Virus record (IMG/VR): IMGVR_UViG_3300020202_000159
Coordinates: 1 to 38,704 of that record
DNA: 38,704 nt
Source of the DNA: a virus
Reading direction: 5' to 3' (one strand)
A program made the translations under genes and the position numbers. The notes under the pieces are model-generated. The model ran no database searches. It saw nothing but the letters and a program-made list of their open reading frames with translations, and was not told the origin of the DNA. Below are positions 12,497 to 18,543 of the stretch, one piece after another (the stretch's first letter is position 1; every line of letters starts with the position of its first letter).

Positions 12497-13928
12497 CCGC
12501 GGCCTGACCGTCGTCGGCGAGTTCCGCGACGTCGTCGAGTCCGGCAAGGACGACGACCGCCCCGGGATTCAGGCGCTGCTCGAGGCCGTGCGTCGCCGCG
12601 ACCGCGGCTGGGCGGCGATCCTCGTGCTCGACACGTCCCGCCTCGCTCGCCGAGCTGCAGCCGCCTACATCTTCGAGGACCGCGAATGCAAGCCGCGCGG
12701 CGTCGAGGTGATCTACAAGAACATCCCCCCGATGGAGGAGGCCGAGCGCGCGATGTATAAGGCCATGCTCCACGGCGTCGACGAGTGGCACTCGCTCGTG
12801 TCGAAGCGCAAAGGCCTGCAGGGCATGCGCCAGAACGTGAAGAGCGGCTTCCGCGCCGGGGGCCGGGCGCCGGTGGGCTACCGCCTCGAGCACGTCGACA
12901 CGGGCATCGTGCGCGAGGGGAAGCCCGTCCTAAAGTCCCGCCTGGTGGCGAGCAGCGACGCGCCAGCGATCCAGCGCTACCTGAAGGAGCGGGCGCAGGG
13001 CGCCGCGCGCCGCGCGCTGGTGCGTCGGCTGGGCCTGCAGATCAGCGCCTCGTCGCTGGTCGGGGTCGAGTGGAACGCCCTCACCTACGCCGGCCATACG
13101 GTCTGGAACGTGCACGCCGAGGAGGGCACCGGGACGAGGCGCAGGCCGCGCGCCGACTGGGTGATCCAGCGCGACACCCACGAGGCGCTGATCACGGACG
13201 CCGAGGCCGAGACCCTGCTGAAGAACCTCGAGGCAGCGCACGTCAAGCGCCCGCGCCGCACGTCCGGCGACTACCTTTTCACCGGCCTCCTGAAGACGTC
13301 CGAGGGGGTGCCGTGGTACGGGGAGAAGTCCCGCTACTACCGCGCCGGCAACGCTCACGCGCCCGCGCAGGACGTCGAGCGCTGCCTGCTCGAGAAGATC
13401 GCCGCGGACCTGCGCTCCTCGGCCTTCAGCGCGGCGCTGGTGCAGCGCGCGCGCACGTCCTACGGCAGGGAGTTCACCGCCGAGCTGGCGCGCCTAAACG
13501 AAGCAGAGCGCGTCCTCGCGCGCCGGATCTCCGGGTTCATGGACATGGCCGAGAAGCTCGACACCCCGGGGCCGGTGCTTCGCAAGGTGGACGAGCTCGA
13601 GCAGGACCGTAAGCGCCTCGAGCGCGAGATGGAACAGGCGCGACGCGACGCCGCCATCGCTGCGCAGGCGCGCGCGGTGACCGAGGACCAGGTGAACCGG
13701 ATGCTCGACGCGATGGCGAACGACATGGAGCGCCTCGACCGCGACAAGCTGAAGGACTTCCTCTTCACGATTTGCGACCGCGTCACGCTGAACGCCGATA
13801 CCTTAAGCGCTCGGATTCACTACAAAATCCCGCTGGTCAGGCGGGACAGGCTGGCGTCCCCACGGGGTTTTGACGCTGTTCCGCACGTCAGGACAGTGGG
13901 TTGCGTTCAGGTGAGGCGGGCAGCGTAG
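12390..13928 (+). CDS. int: Large serine recombinase (integrase)
   Basis: 512 residues from a TTG start (no ATG or GTG is available in frame after the stop at 12321). The resolvase domain opens AVLYLRSSKDRHDVSIESQ; the nucleophile is most likely Ser15 in YLRSS, with LDTSRLAR (~80-87) carrying catalytic arginines. The recombinase domain follows (VKSGFRAGGRAPVGYRLEH, ~150-168). The zinc-ribbon region is recognisable in outline (YLFTGLLKTSEGVPWYGEKS, ~292-311) but lacks the paired cysteines. A long coiled coil lies at ~365-460. It should integrate the phage at an attP/attB pair without host factors. The C-terminal peptide LASPRGF recurs in phage recombinase genes. Confidence 0.9.
   Translation: MNEKKPNAVLYLRSSKDRHDVSIESQRHELARLAADRGLTVVGEFRDVVESGKDDDRPGIQALLEAVRRRDRGWAAILVLDTSRLARRAAAAYIFEDRECKPRGVEVIYKNIPPMEEAERAMYKAMLHGVDEWHSLVSKRKGLQGMRQNVKSGFRAGGRAPVGYRLEHVDTGIVREGKPVLKSRLVASSDAPAIQRYLKERAQGAARRALVRRLGLQISASSLVGVEWNALTYAGHTVWNVHAEEGTGTRRRPRADWVIQRDTHEALITDAEAETLLKNLEAAHVKRPRRTSGDYLFTGLLKTSEGVPWYGEKSRYYRAGNAHAPAQDVERCLLEKIAADLRSSAFSAALVQRARTSYGREFTAELARLNEAERVLARRISGFMDMAEKLDTPGPVLRKVDELEQDRKRLEREMEQARRDAAIAAQARAVTEDQVNRMLDAMANDMERLDRDKLKDFLFTICDRVTLNADTLSARIHYKIPLVRRDRLASPRGFDAVPHVRTVGCVQVRRAA
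13854..13876. other. Inverted repeat near the integrase 3' end
   Basis: GCGTC (13854-13858) and GACGC (13872-13876) flank CCCC-AC-GGGG-type pairing with four unpaired T. The resulting hairpin lies about 55 bases before the integrase stop. It could be part of an attP core or an mRNA structure; it lacks a terminal T-run. Confidence 0.3.
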
Positions 13929-13973
13929 CATTTCGGGGGTGGCTGGTTCTACTCCGCAGCACGAAACGCCCGA

Positions 13974-14165
13974 TTGGATCGACGCCCGCTGATCTACGAG
14001 CCGGCCACGAACCTCTGCGCGTCGTGCCATTGGCTCACATCGAAGGTGACCTTCTACCCCGTCGGCCCGCCGGCGGTGTCGTTCTGGTGCGGTCGTAGCC
14101 ACACGAACGGCGTGCCTCGCGTTCCCGAGTGCCGTGACTACAGCCGAGAGCCGGGGGCCGATTAA
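13974..14165 (+). CDS. Small Cys-rich protein after the integrase
   Basis: About 63 codons; the frame is open from the integrase stop (13928) on. The only starts are TTG 13974 or CTG 13989, neither with a strong ribosome site. The sequence LCASCHWLTSKVTFYPVG...WCGRSHTNGVPRVPECRDYSRE has four cysteines (CxxCH, C, C) that could bind zinc and looks genuinely coding. A 17-codon frame (GTG 13939 to TGA 13992) ends on the CTG and might couple to it. Last rightward gene, followed by a convergent gene 19 bases away. Function unknown. Confidence 0.45.
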   Translation: MDRRPLIYEPATNLCASCHWLTSKVTFYPVGPPAVSFWCGRSHTNGVPRVPECRDYSREPGAD

Positions 14166-14175
14166 GCAGCCCCGG
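14151..14175. terminator. Hairpin between convergent genes
   Basis: CCGGGG (14151-14156) and CCCCGG (14170-14175) flank a 13-base loop, covering the 3' ends of the rightward Cys-rich gene and approaching the stop of the leftward gene at 14185. There is no T-run on either strand. A bidirectional pause site is possible. Confidence 0.3.
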
Positions 14176-14184
14176 CCCCGACGG

Positions 14185-14445
14185 CTACGCCGCCTTCTGC
14201 GCGAGCCGCTTCCGGTCTTCCTCGATGGACACCTTGATCGCGTCGGCCGTCTTCAGCAGCCGCTCGGCGGCGCGCCGCATCGCCCGCTCCTGCAGCTCGA
14301 GGATGCTGGCGTTCCCATCCAGCGGGATCAGCACCGAATACTCGACGCGCTCGTCGTGTCCTACATCCCGCCCCTGCTCGACGCGAAGCTGCCCGTTCTC
14401 GTTGCTGAACTTGACGCCGTCGGTCGTGAAAATCCGCATTGCCAT
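14185..14445 (-). CDS. Small unknown protein
   Basis: 86 residues from ATG 14445 (MAMRIFTTDGVKFSNENG...), with AAGGAGAAG well placed upstream; the second Met (14439) is less well placed. An N-terminal strand pair is followed by a long helix (SILELQERAMRRAAERLLKT) and a basic C-terminus. Separated from the preceding leftward gene by a hairpin with T4. It stands apart from both large operons, in the same direction as the late genes. No family recognised. Confidence 0.6.
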   Translation of the reverse strand: MAMRIFTTDGVKFSNENGQLRVEQGRDVGHDERVEYSVLIPLDGNASILELQERAMRRAAERLLKTADAIKVSIEEDRKRLAQKAA

Positions 14446-14465
14446 TTTTCGCTTCTCCTTGAAAA

Positions 14466-14495
14466 GGCCCGAGCACCGGTGACGGCGCCCGGGCC
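14466..14495 (-). terminator. Terminator-like hairpin between the two leftward island genes
   Basis: On the minus strand GGCCCGGGC pairs with GCTCGGGCC (9 bp with one G-T), arms at 14487-14495 and 14466-14474, followed by TTTTC. It would partly stop transcription after the 14505-14900 gene and lower expression of the next gene. Confidence 0.45.
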
Positions 14496-14504
14496 AGACC
14501 TCGA

Positions 14505-14900
14505 CTACATCTCGATGACGCGCACGCCGTAGATGCCCCAGATCAGCACGAGCTGCACCTGCATGCGCAGCTTGTAGCCGACGGGGACGACGACCGTGAA
14601 TCGCTTCCTGTGCTGGGAAGCGTAGGCGGCAAAGAGCCTGCACTGCTCCTCGGTGTGAGGGCTCGAGATCGAGTCGGCGGTCTCCACCTCGACGATCTCG
14701 TGCGCGCTCAACAGGTCGGGGACGTGCCCCTTCTGCGTTGCGACCCAGACGATCTTCGTGGGAGTGACGTAGCCAGCGACGTCGGCCTGCACATCGTGGA
14801 TTCCTGCTGCACGCATTGCCGCCGCGGTGCGGCGGACAAGCGTGTCGTGCGCGGCCTGGTCGGGCCGGTGAGACAGGTACAGCGATTGAAGCAATGACAT
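14505..14900 (-). CDS. Unknown protein of the leftward island
   Basis: 131 residues, ATG 14900 with AAGGA 8-12 bases upstream. N-terminal helices (SLLQSLYLSHRPDQAAHDTL), then YVTPTKIVWVATQKGHVPDL and DLLSAHEIVEVETADSISSP, and later HRKRFTVVVPVGYKLRMQV. The alternation of strands and helices with a conserved-looking Glu-Val-Glu resembles restriction-endonuclease-like or Holliday-junction-resolvase-like folds (a xVExK-like core), but the match is too loose to claim. A long structured leader and a candidate antisense RNA precede it, so it is probably tightly controlled. Confidence 0.6.
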   Translation of the reverse strand: MSLLQSLYLSHRPDQAAHDTLVRRTAAAMRAAGIHDVQADVAGYVTPTKIVWVATQKGHVPDLLSAHEIVEVETADSISSPHTEEQCRLFAAYASQHRKRFTVVVPVGYKLRMQVQLVLIWGIYGVRVIEM

Positions 14901-14974
14901 GACACGATCCTTATGTCGTTTCGTTGATGAACGACATCGGGGACCGGATCAGTCGCTGTTTCACGTTCCCGAAC

Positions 14975-15003
14975 TTGACGGCTTCTAACTGGCCGTCTAT
15001 TGT
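14975..15003 (+). promoter_or_regulatory. Rightward promoter for a small RNA
   Basis: -35 TTGACG (14975-14980), exact 17-bp spacer, -10 TATTGT (14998-15003). Inverted-repeat arms GACGGC (14977-14982) and GCCGTC (14992-14997) fall over the -35 and the end of the spacer, with outer arms CCCGAAC/GTTCGGG around both. This suggests an operator. TTGACGG is the motif also found before the CII-like gene. Confidence 0.55.
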
Positions 15004-15009
15004 TCGGGC

Positions 15010-15072
15010 GCCTATTCAGCAACGACCTAACCGGTCACCGACGCCGAGCGCTTCTGCCTCGGCGTTTTTTTT
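15010..15072 (+). ncRNA. Candidate ~60-nt small RNA, OOP-like
   Basis: Predicted from a good promoter (14975-15003, expected start near 15010) and an intrinsic terminator ending at 15072. No start codon with a ribosome site lies between them. The RNA would be antisense to the leader of the leftward 14505-14900 transcript if that starts upstream of 15072. By position and size it recalls lambda OOP RNA. The evidence is promoter plus terminator only. Confidence 0.45.
15041..15072 (+). terminator. Intrinsic terminator, rightward
   Basis: Stem ACGCCGAG / CTCGGCGT (8 bp, with the last A-T pair using the first T of the tail), 9-base loop, followed by eight T (15065-15072). It is the clearest intrinsic terminator in the window. 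It acts only on the plus strand and ends either the candidate small RNA or run-on transcripts of the integrase operon. Confidence 0.8.
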
Positions 15073-15098
15073 CGCCTGTCGCTGAAGCGCTACGGGAT

Positions 15099-15127
15099 AA
15101 GGTACGGGGAAAAAAAATGAATTGCAA
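15099..15127 (-). promoter_or_regulatory. Possible leftward promoter of the island genes
   Basis: Minus strand TTGCAA (complement of 15122-15127), 17-base T-rich spacer, TACCTT (complement of 15099-15104). Only moderate matches to the consensus. It would give a leader of about 190 bases for the 14505-14900 gene that contains both inverted repeats. Confidence 0.3.
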
Positions 15128-15159
15128 CCGCCGGACACCACAATATCTAGTTAGCTAGC

Positions 15160-15246
15160 AGGCACTTACCAGCTATTTTGTGGTTGGCGAGGCGCATGTG
15201 CCTGCCTGGTGGAGACCGCCTCCGGGATCCTGAGGCGTATGTGCCT
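15160..15246. promoter_or_regulatory. Operator cluster 3 (two strong sites, one weak)
   Basis: AGGCGCATGTGCCT (15190-15203) and AGGCGTATGTGCCT (15233-15246) are clear members of the 14-bp operator family; AGGCACTTACCAGC (15160-15173) keeps only the left half. Spacings are 30 and 43 bp. Unlike the other clusters they do not sit in an obvious -35/-10 pair. They lie downstream of the holin-like gene and upstream of the leftward island genes and could control those or act as a roadblock. Confidence 0.65.
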
Positions 15247-15248
15247 GA

Positions 15249-15818
15249 CTAGCGGACCGGCGGGGCCTTCGCGAGGAGCTCGGTCTTTTCCGCGGACCCG
15301 CGGCTCGACCCAAATTCGAAGTTGTGGGCGTCGCGCAGCCCGTTCGCGAACTGCTGGGTAAGCATGCCGAGAGGGCCGTTGATGGCCATGATGATCGGGC
15401 TGACGTCGTTGTTCCCCGCTGCGCCCTGCACGCCGAGATAGGTGCAATAGACCATCGCACCGAGGCACGCGAGCATGCCGATCACGTCGCCAATGATCAT
15501 CAGGTCGGCGCGCCGATTCGTCCCGCCGGTCATCGCGCGCAGCTTCAGGTCCCGCTCGCGCGCGTCGGCTCGATCAGAGAGGTACGCCTTCTCGAGCTCG
15601 GTGTTCGATGCGAGCACGGCAAGGTTGAACTGCTGCGCGAGCACCGGGTCCTGCTGGATCGCAGCGAGCGCCTCCTCGGGCTTCTGCTTGCCGGTGACAG
15701 TCTGGGCGATCTCCACCACCTTTTCGGCCACGGCGACGGGCTTCTCCCCGACACCGAAGAACCGCATGATCGATGGGGCGGCGCTGGCGAGGCCGAGGGC
15801 GATGCTGATCGGGTCCAT
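15249..15818 (-). CDS. Holin of the 3TM type
   Basis: 189 residues. The ATG shares a base with the endolysin stop (TGATG). MDPISIALGLASAAPSIMRF opens it, followed by a charged helical middle (EKVVEIAQTVTGKQKPEEAL), a hydrophobic hairpin (LMIIGDVIGMLACLGAMVYC, ~105-130) and a further hydrophobic patch (SPIIMAINGPLGML). This matches the holin family first described in gene-transfer agents (GTA_holin_3TM). It would open the inner membrane at the end of infection so the endolysin can reach the wall. It is the last gene of the late operon; the third operator cluster lies just beyond its stop. Confidence 0.75.
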   Translation of the reverse strand: MDPISIALGLASAAPSIMRFFGVGEKPVAVAEKVVEIAQTVTGKQKPEEALAAIQQDPVLAQQFNLAVLASNTELEKAYLSDRADARERDLKLRAMTGGTNRRADLMIIGDVIGMLACLGAMVYCTYLGVQGAAGNNDVSPIIMAINGPLGMLTQQFANGLRDAHNFEFGSSRGSAEKTELLAKAPPVR

Positions 15819-16255
15819 CAGGCGATTCCTTCGGTGTAGGTGGCGGGGCCACCGTTGAAGTGAGCGGTGAGCACGTTTCGGCGCAGCCGGCGGTCGAACG
15901 AGATGTGTACCCACGTCCCCTCGTAGATCACCTGGTCGAAGACGAGGTGCGAGCGTGCGATGCGCTTCGCGACCTCGACGGCCGGCCCGAAGCCCGGGCA
16001 TATGAAGTCGGCCGCGTCACCCTTGCAGTGCGCGCTCACGGCCGAGCCGCCGACGGCGCGGTTCACCGCCGGCGAGCGGTAGCCGGACGTCACGATAATC
16101 GGCGCATCGAGAAGCGCGCGGACCTGCTCGAGGTTCTGGGCGAGGTTCACCAGGCGAGGCAGGACGTCGGCCGGTGGGGTGTTGTCGATGCCGCGCCGGA
16201 TCGCCAGCTCGGAGTGCGTGAGCTCCTCGAGCGTGAAGTGCGGCGTGAGGTTCAT
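15818..16255 (-). CDS. Endolysin, M15-type peptidase
   Basis: 145 residues, ATG with ATGA overlap. MNLTPHFTLEELTHSELAIR is the usual opening of the M15_3 family. Zinc ligands are H76 and D83 in SAHCKGDAAD and H117 in WVHISF, with SGYRS at 57-61. It should cleave the peptide cross-links of peptidoglycan (D,D- or L,D-endopeptidase). No signal peptide or SAR segment, so it needs the holin for release. Coupled on both sides to lysis genes. Confidence 0.9.
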   Translation of the reverse strand: MNLTPHFTLEELTHSELAIRRGIDNTPPADVLPRLVNLAQNLEQVRALLDAPIIVTSGYRSPAVNRAVGGSAVSAHCKGDAADFICPGFGPAVEVAKRIARSHLVFDQVIYEGTWVHISFDRRLRRNVLTAHFNGGPATYTEGIA

Positions 16256-16455
16256 GCGTCGCGCCAGATGCCCAGCCGGCGCAGGAGCTGCTCGATCTGG
16301 TTCCACTTCTCGGTGGGGAGGCAGGTGCAGCCGCCGGCCGCGCACTGCCGGCGCATCTCGGCGTCCTCCTCGGACGTGAGGTATCGCTCGGCCGCGCACC
16401 CATCGAGGAGCCCTACGGCGCAGGCGATCAGCGTGGCGACGAGGAGGTGCCTCAC
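16252..16455 (-). CDS. Small lipoprotein of the lysis cassette (o-spanin-like)
   Basis: 67 residues from GTG 16455 (MRHLLVATLIACAVGLLDGC). A lipoprotein signal with lipobox LDGC, modified cysteine at 20, is evident. The mature part is short, with a CAAGGCTCLP cysteine cluster and an amphipathic helix (WNQIEQLLRRLGIW). In the lysis cassette a small lipoprotein most often is an outer-membrane spanin (Rz1-type). It is not embedded in an Rz frame, however, and is not proline-rich, so the role is tentative. The upstream gene encodes a one-helix membrane protein that could be its partner. Confidence 0.6.
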   Translation of the reverse strand: MRHLLVATLIACAVGLLDGCAAERYLTSEEDAEMRRQCAAGGCTCLPTEKWNQIEQLLRRLGIWRDA

Positions 16456-16727
16456 TTCACCGCCGCCTTCAGGTAGTTCCAGCACGCCAGCGCGACGCCA
16501 ACGAGGATGGCCCAGACGAGACCGGCGACCGTCTTCTCCATGATCGCCTTGCGGAGCTGCCGCTTCTCGTGCAGCTCCTCGATCATCACCTCGTGGTAGC
16601 GGCGGTGGCCTTCGTGGTCGCCGCCGGGGAAGGCCTTCGCCCAGCGCTTCTCGACGTCGTCGCGCCACAGCTCGAGGCTATCGAGCCGCTCGTCGTTGAT
16701 GACCTGCACGGCGTCGCGCTCGGACAC
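16452..16727 (-). CDS. Tail-anchored membrane protein of the lysis cassette
   Basis: 91 residues, GTG start adjacent to the previous TAG. A charged, helical N-terminal region (DERLDSLELWRDDVEKRWAK; HEVMIEELHEKRQLRKAIME) is followed by one C-terminal membrane helix (TVAGLVWAILVGVALACWNY). Such proteins occur next to endolysin genes in podoviruses, as holin accessories or inner-membrane spanins with unusual orientation. The GTGA overlap with the lipoprotein gene suggests the two are made in equal amounts. Confidence 0.6.
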   Translation of the reverse strand: MSERDAVQVINDERLDSLELWRDDVEKRWAKAFPGGDHEGHRRYHEVMIEELHEKRQLRKAIMEKTVAGLVWAILVGVALACWNYLKAAVK

Positions 16728-16928
16728 CTAGCCCGCCGAGATGGTCACCGACTCGCCATCGGCAATCTCAATGCCGACAAAGCGCTGTCCCTCTTCAGTC
16801 GTGAGGGTTGTCTGCTGGCCGTTCGGCAGCGTCACGGTGACGGTGTTGTCTTCCTCGCCCTGCTGGACGGGCTGACCTTCCTCGTAGCGCGTCGTGCGCC
16901 ATTCCGCGATTGAGATCATGATTTTCAT
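16728..16928 (-). CDS. Small unknown protein after the tail fibre
   Basis: 66 residues from ATG 16928, with GGTGG upstream inside the end of the fibre gene. The sequence is a string of short strands (MKIMISIAEWRTTRYEEGQP, NTVTVTLPNGQQTTLTTEEG, VGIEIADGESVTISAG) and could be a small beta protein. Position right behind the fibre suggests a fibre chaperone or head-fibre accessory, but no family is recognised. Confidence 0.55.
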   Translation of the reverse strand: MKIMISIAEWRTTRYEEGQPVQQGEEDNTVTVTLPNGQQTTLTTEEGQRFVGIEIADGESVTISAG

Positions 16929-16932
16929 AGGG

Positions 16933-18534
16933 TCACCACCTGATGTGAACGAATCCAGCAGCGCCATTGCCGCCCGCGGCGTTTTGCGCCGCGCCGTTTC
17001 CGCCGCCGCCATAAAGGCAGCCACTGTTGCCGGACGCGGCTAGGCCCTGATTGGTGGTGCTACCGGCGAAGATTCCGCCCCCGCCCAGGCCGTTAAGCGT
17101 CGGGGTGCCGTACCCCCCTGCCGACCCGCCAGCACCGCCGGAGGGTCGGCCTGCGGAGCCGGCGCCGTTGGCGCCATCGCCGCCAGTGCCCCCCGTAAGC
17201 GAGATCAGGGCGCCTAGCGATGTCGTCCCGCCAGTGGCGCCGTTGTTCGCTCCGCCTGCTGCGCCGCCATTGCCGCCAGCGCCGATAGTGACCGTGTATG
17301 CCGTACCGGGAACGACAGCTTGACGGGATGCCTTCACAGCCGCTCCCGCACCCCCGCCTCCGGCGTTGCTGCTTGCGGTGTTAGCGCAACCACCGCCCCC
17401 TCCGCCCCCGCCAGCGGCGTCCACCCAGATCGTCGTGACGCCGGCGGGAGCAGTCCACGTCCCGCTCGCCGTGAACAGCTGCTCGCCATGCGCTTCGCGG
17501 ATCGATGTGGCAATGAGGCCGGTCGTGCCATCCGTCGATAGCCTCACGCCGCTGACGTTGTACGGCCCCTCCGTCGACCCGCTGTAAGGCAGCGTCATAG
17601 TGGTGTCGCCGCCATTCGCGCCGCCGGCGATGTAGAGCTTCTCCGAGCCGTTCGGGTCGAGTGTCAGCGTGCCGGTGCCGATGTTGATGATCTCGACCCA
17701 CCAGCCGGTTCCCAGCGTGGCGATGGCATCGAAAGTCTGCGTCCATGATCCGGTGACGTAGATAGTCTTCCCGCAGTCCGCAGCTCCGAGGATCGTGTTG
17801 CTGGTGCGCGTTTCGACCGTGGGCTTCAGCGGTGCCGCGCCGATTGCCGTTCGCCCTGCTGCCTCTGACGCAGCGGTAAATACGGCCTTCCCAACGGTGG
17901 TGCCGCCGAGCGTCGATTGCGCCGTCGCAGCATCGGCGTCGTTCAGAAGCGTCTGGATATACGCCGACACACCGAGCGTCGTAAGAAACGCGGCGGCATC
18001 CGCGTCGTCGAGTAGGGTCGCGACGAACGCGGACACCATAGCCAAGTCAAGGTCCGCCGCGGCCGTCAGAGTGAAGTTGCCGCTGGCGTCGAACGAGAGG
18101 ATCTTAGAGGCTCGCGCCGCCCACAGCGCCGACGTCAGCACCTGGTCGGTCGTCACCTCGATAGGCGCCTTGAAGCCGCGCAGCCGGTCGGCATAGAGCT
18201 GCTGCACCATCATCACGACCGAGTCGATGTCGGCGTCGACCGTTTCCTCGTCGAAGCTGCCGTTCCGCTGGTAGTCATACTCGGTGCGGGCGTAGGGCCG
18301 CTGGCGCGCGATCACCACCGCCGCGCCGTTCGACGGCGCCGTGACGAACGTCACGTTCCCGCCGTTGGCATCGCCGACGCCGGACACGCTGTAATGAGTC
18401 CCCTTCGTCTGCAGAGTGCCGGCGACGTAGACCAGCAGGTCGTCGTCGTCGAGGATGCGGTACGAGTAGGCGAAGACGGTGGTGACGCCGTTGCCTGTTG
18501 CGCTGTTCGCGCCGGGGTAGGTGCTGACGGGCAT
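16933..18534 (-). CDS. Tail fibre with T7-type N-terminus and glycine-rich tip
   Basis: 533 residues. The first ~130 residues (MPVSTYPGANSATGNGVTTV, FAYSYRILDDDDLLVYVAGT, DYQRNGSFDEETVDADIDSV) match the T7 gp17 N-terminal attachment domain. The middle has short repeats about the motif LLDDADAAAFLTTLGVSAYI and LLNDADAATAQSTLGG (~170-215), typical of fibre shafts. The last ~170 residues are strongly glycine-rich, with runs such as GGGGGGGG and GGAAGGANNGATGG, recalling adhesins built from polyglycine helices. The tip should bind the host receptor. The final residues are FVHIRW, a common fibre ending. Confidence 0.85.
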   Translation of the reverse strand: MPVSTYPGANSATGNGVTTVFAYSYRILDDDDLLVYVAGTLQTKGTHYSVSGVGDANGGNVTFVTAPSNGAAVVIARQRPYARTEYDYQRNGSFDEETVDADIDSVVMMVQQLYADRLRGFKAPIEVTTDQVLTSALWAARASKILSFDASGNFTLTAAADLDLAMVSAFVATLLDDADAAAFLTTLGVSAYIQTLLNDADAATAQSTLGGTTVGKAVFTAASEAAGRTAIGAAPLKPTVETRTSNTILGAADCGKTIYVTGSWTQTFDAIATLGTGWWVEIINIGTGTLTLDPNGSEKLYIAGGANGGDTTMTLPYSGSTEGPYNVSGVRLSTDGTTGLIATSIREAHGEQLFTASGTWTAPAGVTTIWVDAAGGGGGGGGCANTASSNAGGGGAGAAVKASRQAVVPGTAYTVTIGAGGNGGAAGGANNGATGGTTSLGALISLTGGTGGDGANGAGSAGRPSGGAGGSAGGYGTPTLNGLGGGGIFAGSTTNQGLAASGNSGCLYGGGGNGAAQNAAGGNGAAGFVHIRW

Positions 18535-18543
18535 GGCGGGCCT

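Larger units (their letters stand above)
14901..15248. other. 348-base gene-free control region
   Basis: No convincing gene on either strand. It holds, left to right: a perfect inverted repeat ATGTCGTT/AACGACAT (14913-14937); a two-tier inverted repeat CCCGAAC-GACGGC/GCCGTC-GTTCGGG (14968-15008) overlying a rightward promoter; an intrinsic terminator (15041-15072); an AT-rich stretch (15065-15180) with a possible leftward promoter; and the third operator cluster (15160-15246). The base composition is clearly less GC-rich than the rest of the genome. Confidence 0.7.

Noticed and set aside
15122-15149. Rightward promoter TTGCAA-16-TATCTA leading antisense into the lysis genes
   Set aside because: Only moderate matches with a short spacer, in an AT-rich stretch where such matches are easily found; no purpose is evident.
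16933-18534. Diversity-generating retroelement acting on the fibre, as in BPP-1
   Set aside because: No reverse-transcriptase gene, no template/variable repeat pair and no lectin-type variable domain were found, although part of the head module resembles BPP-1.
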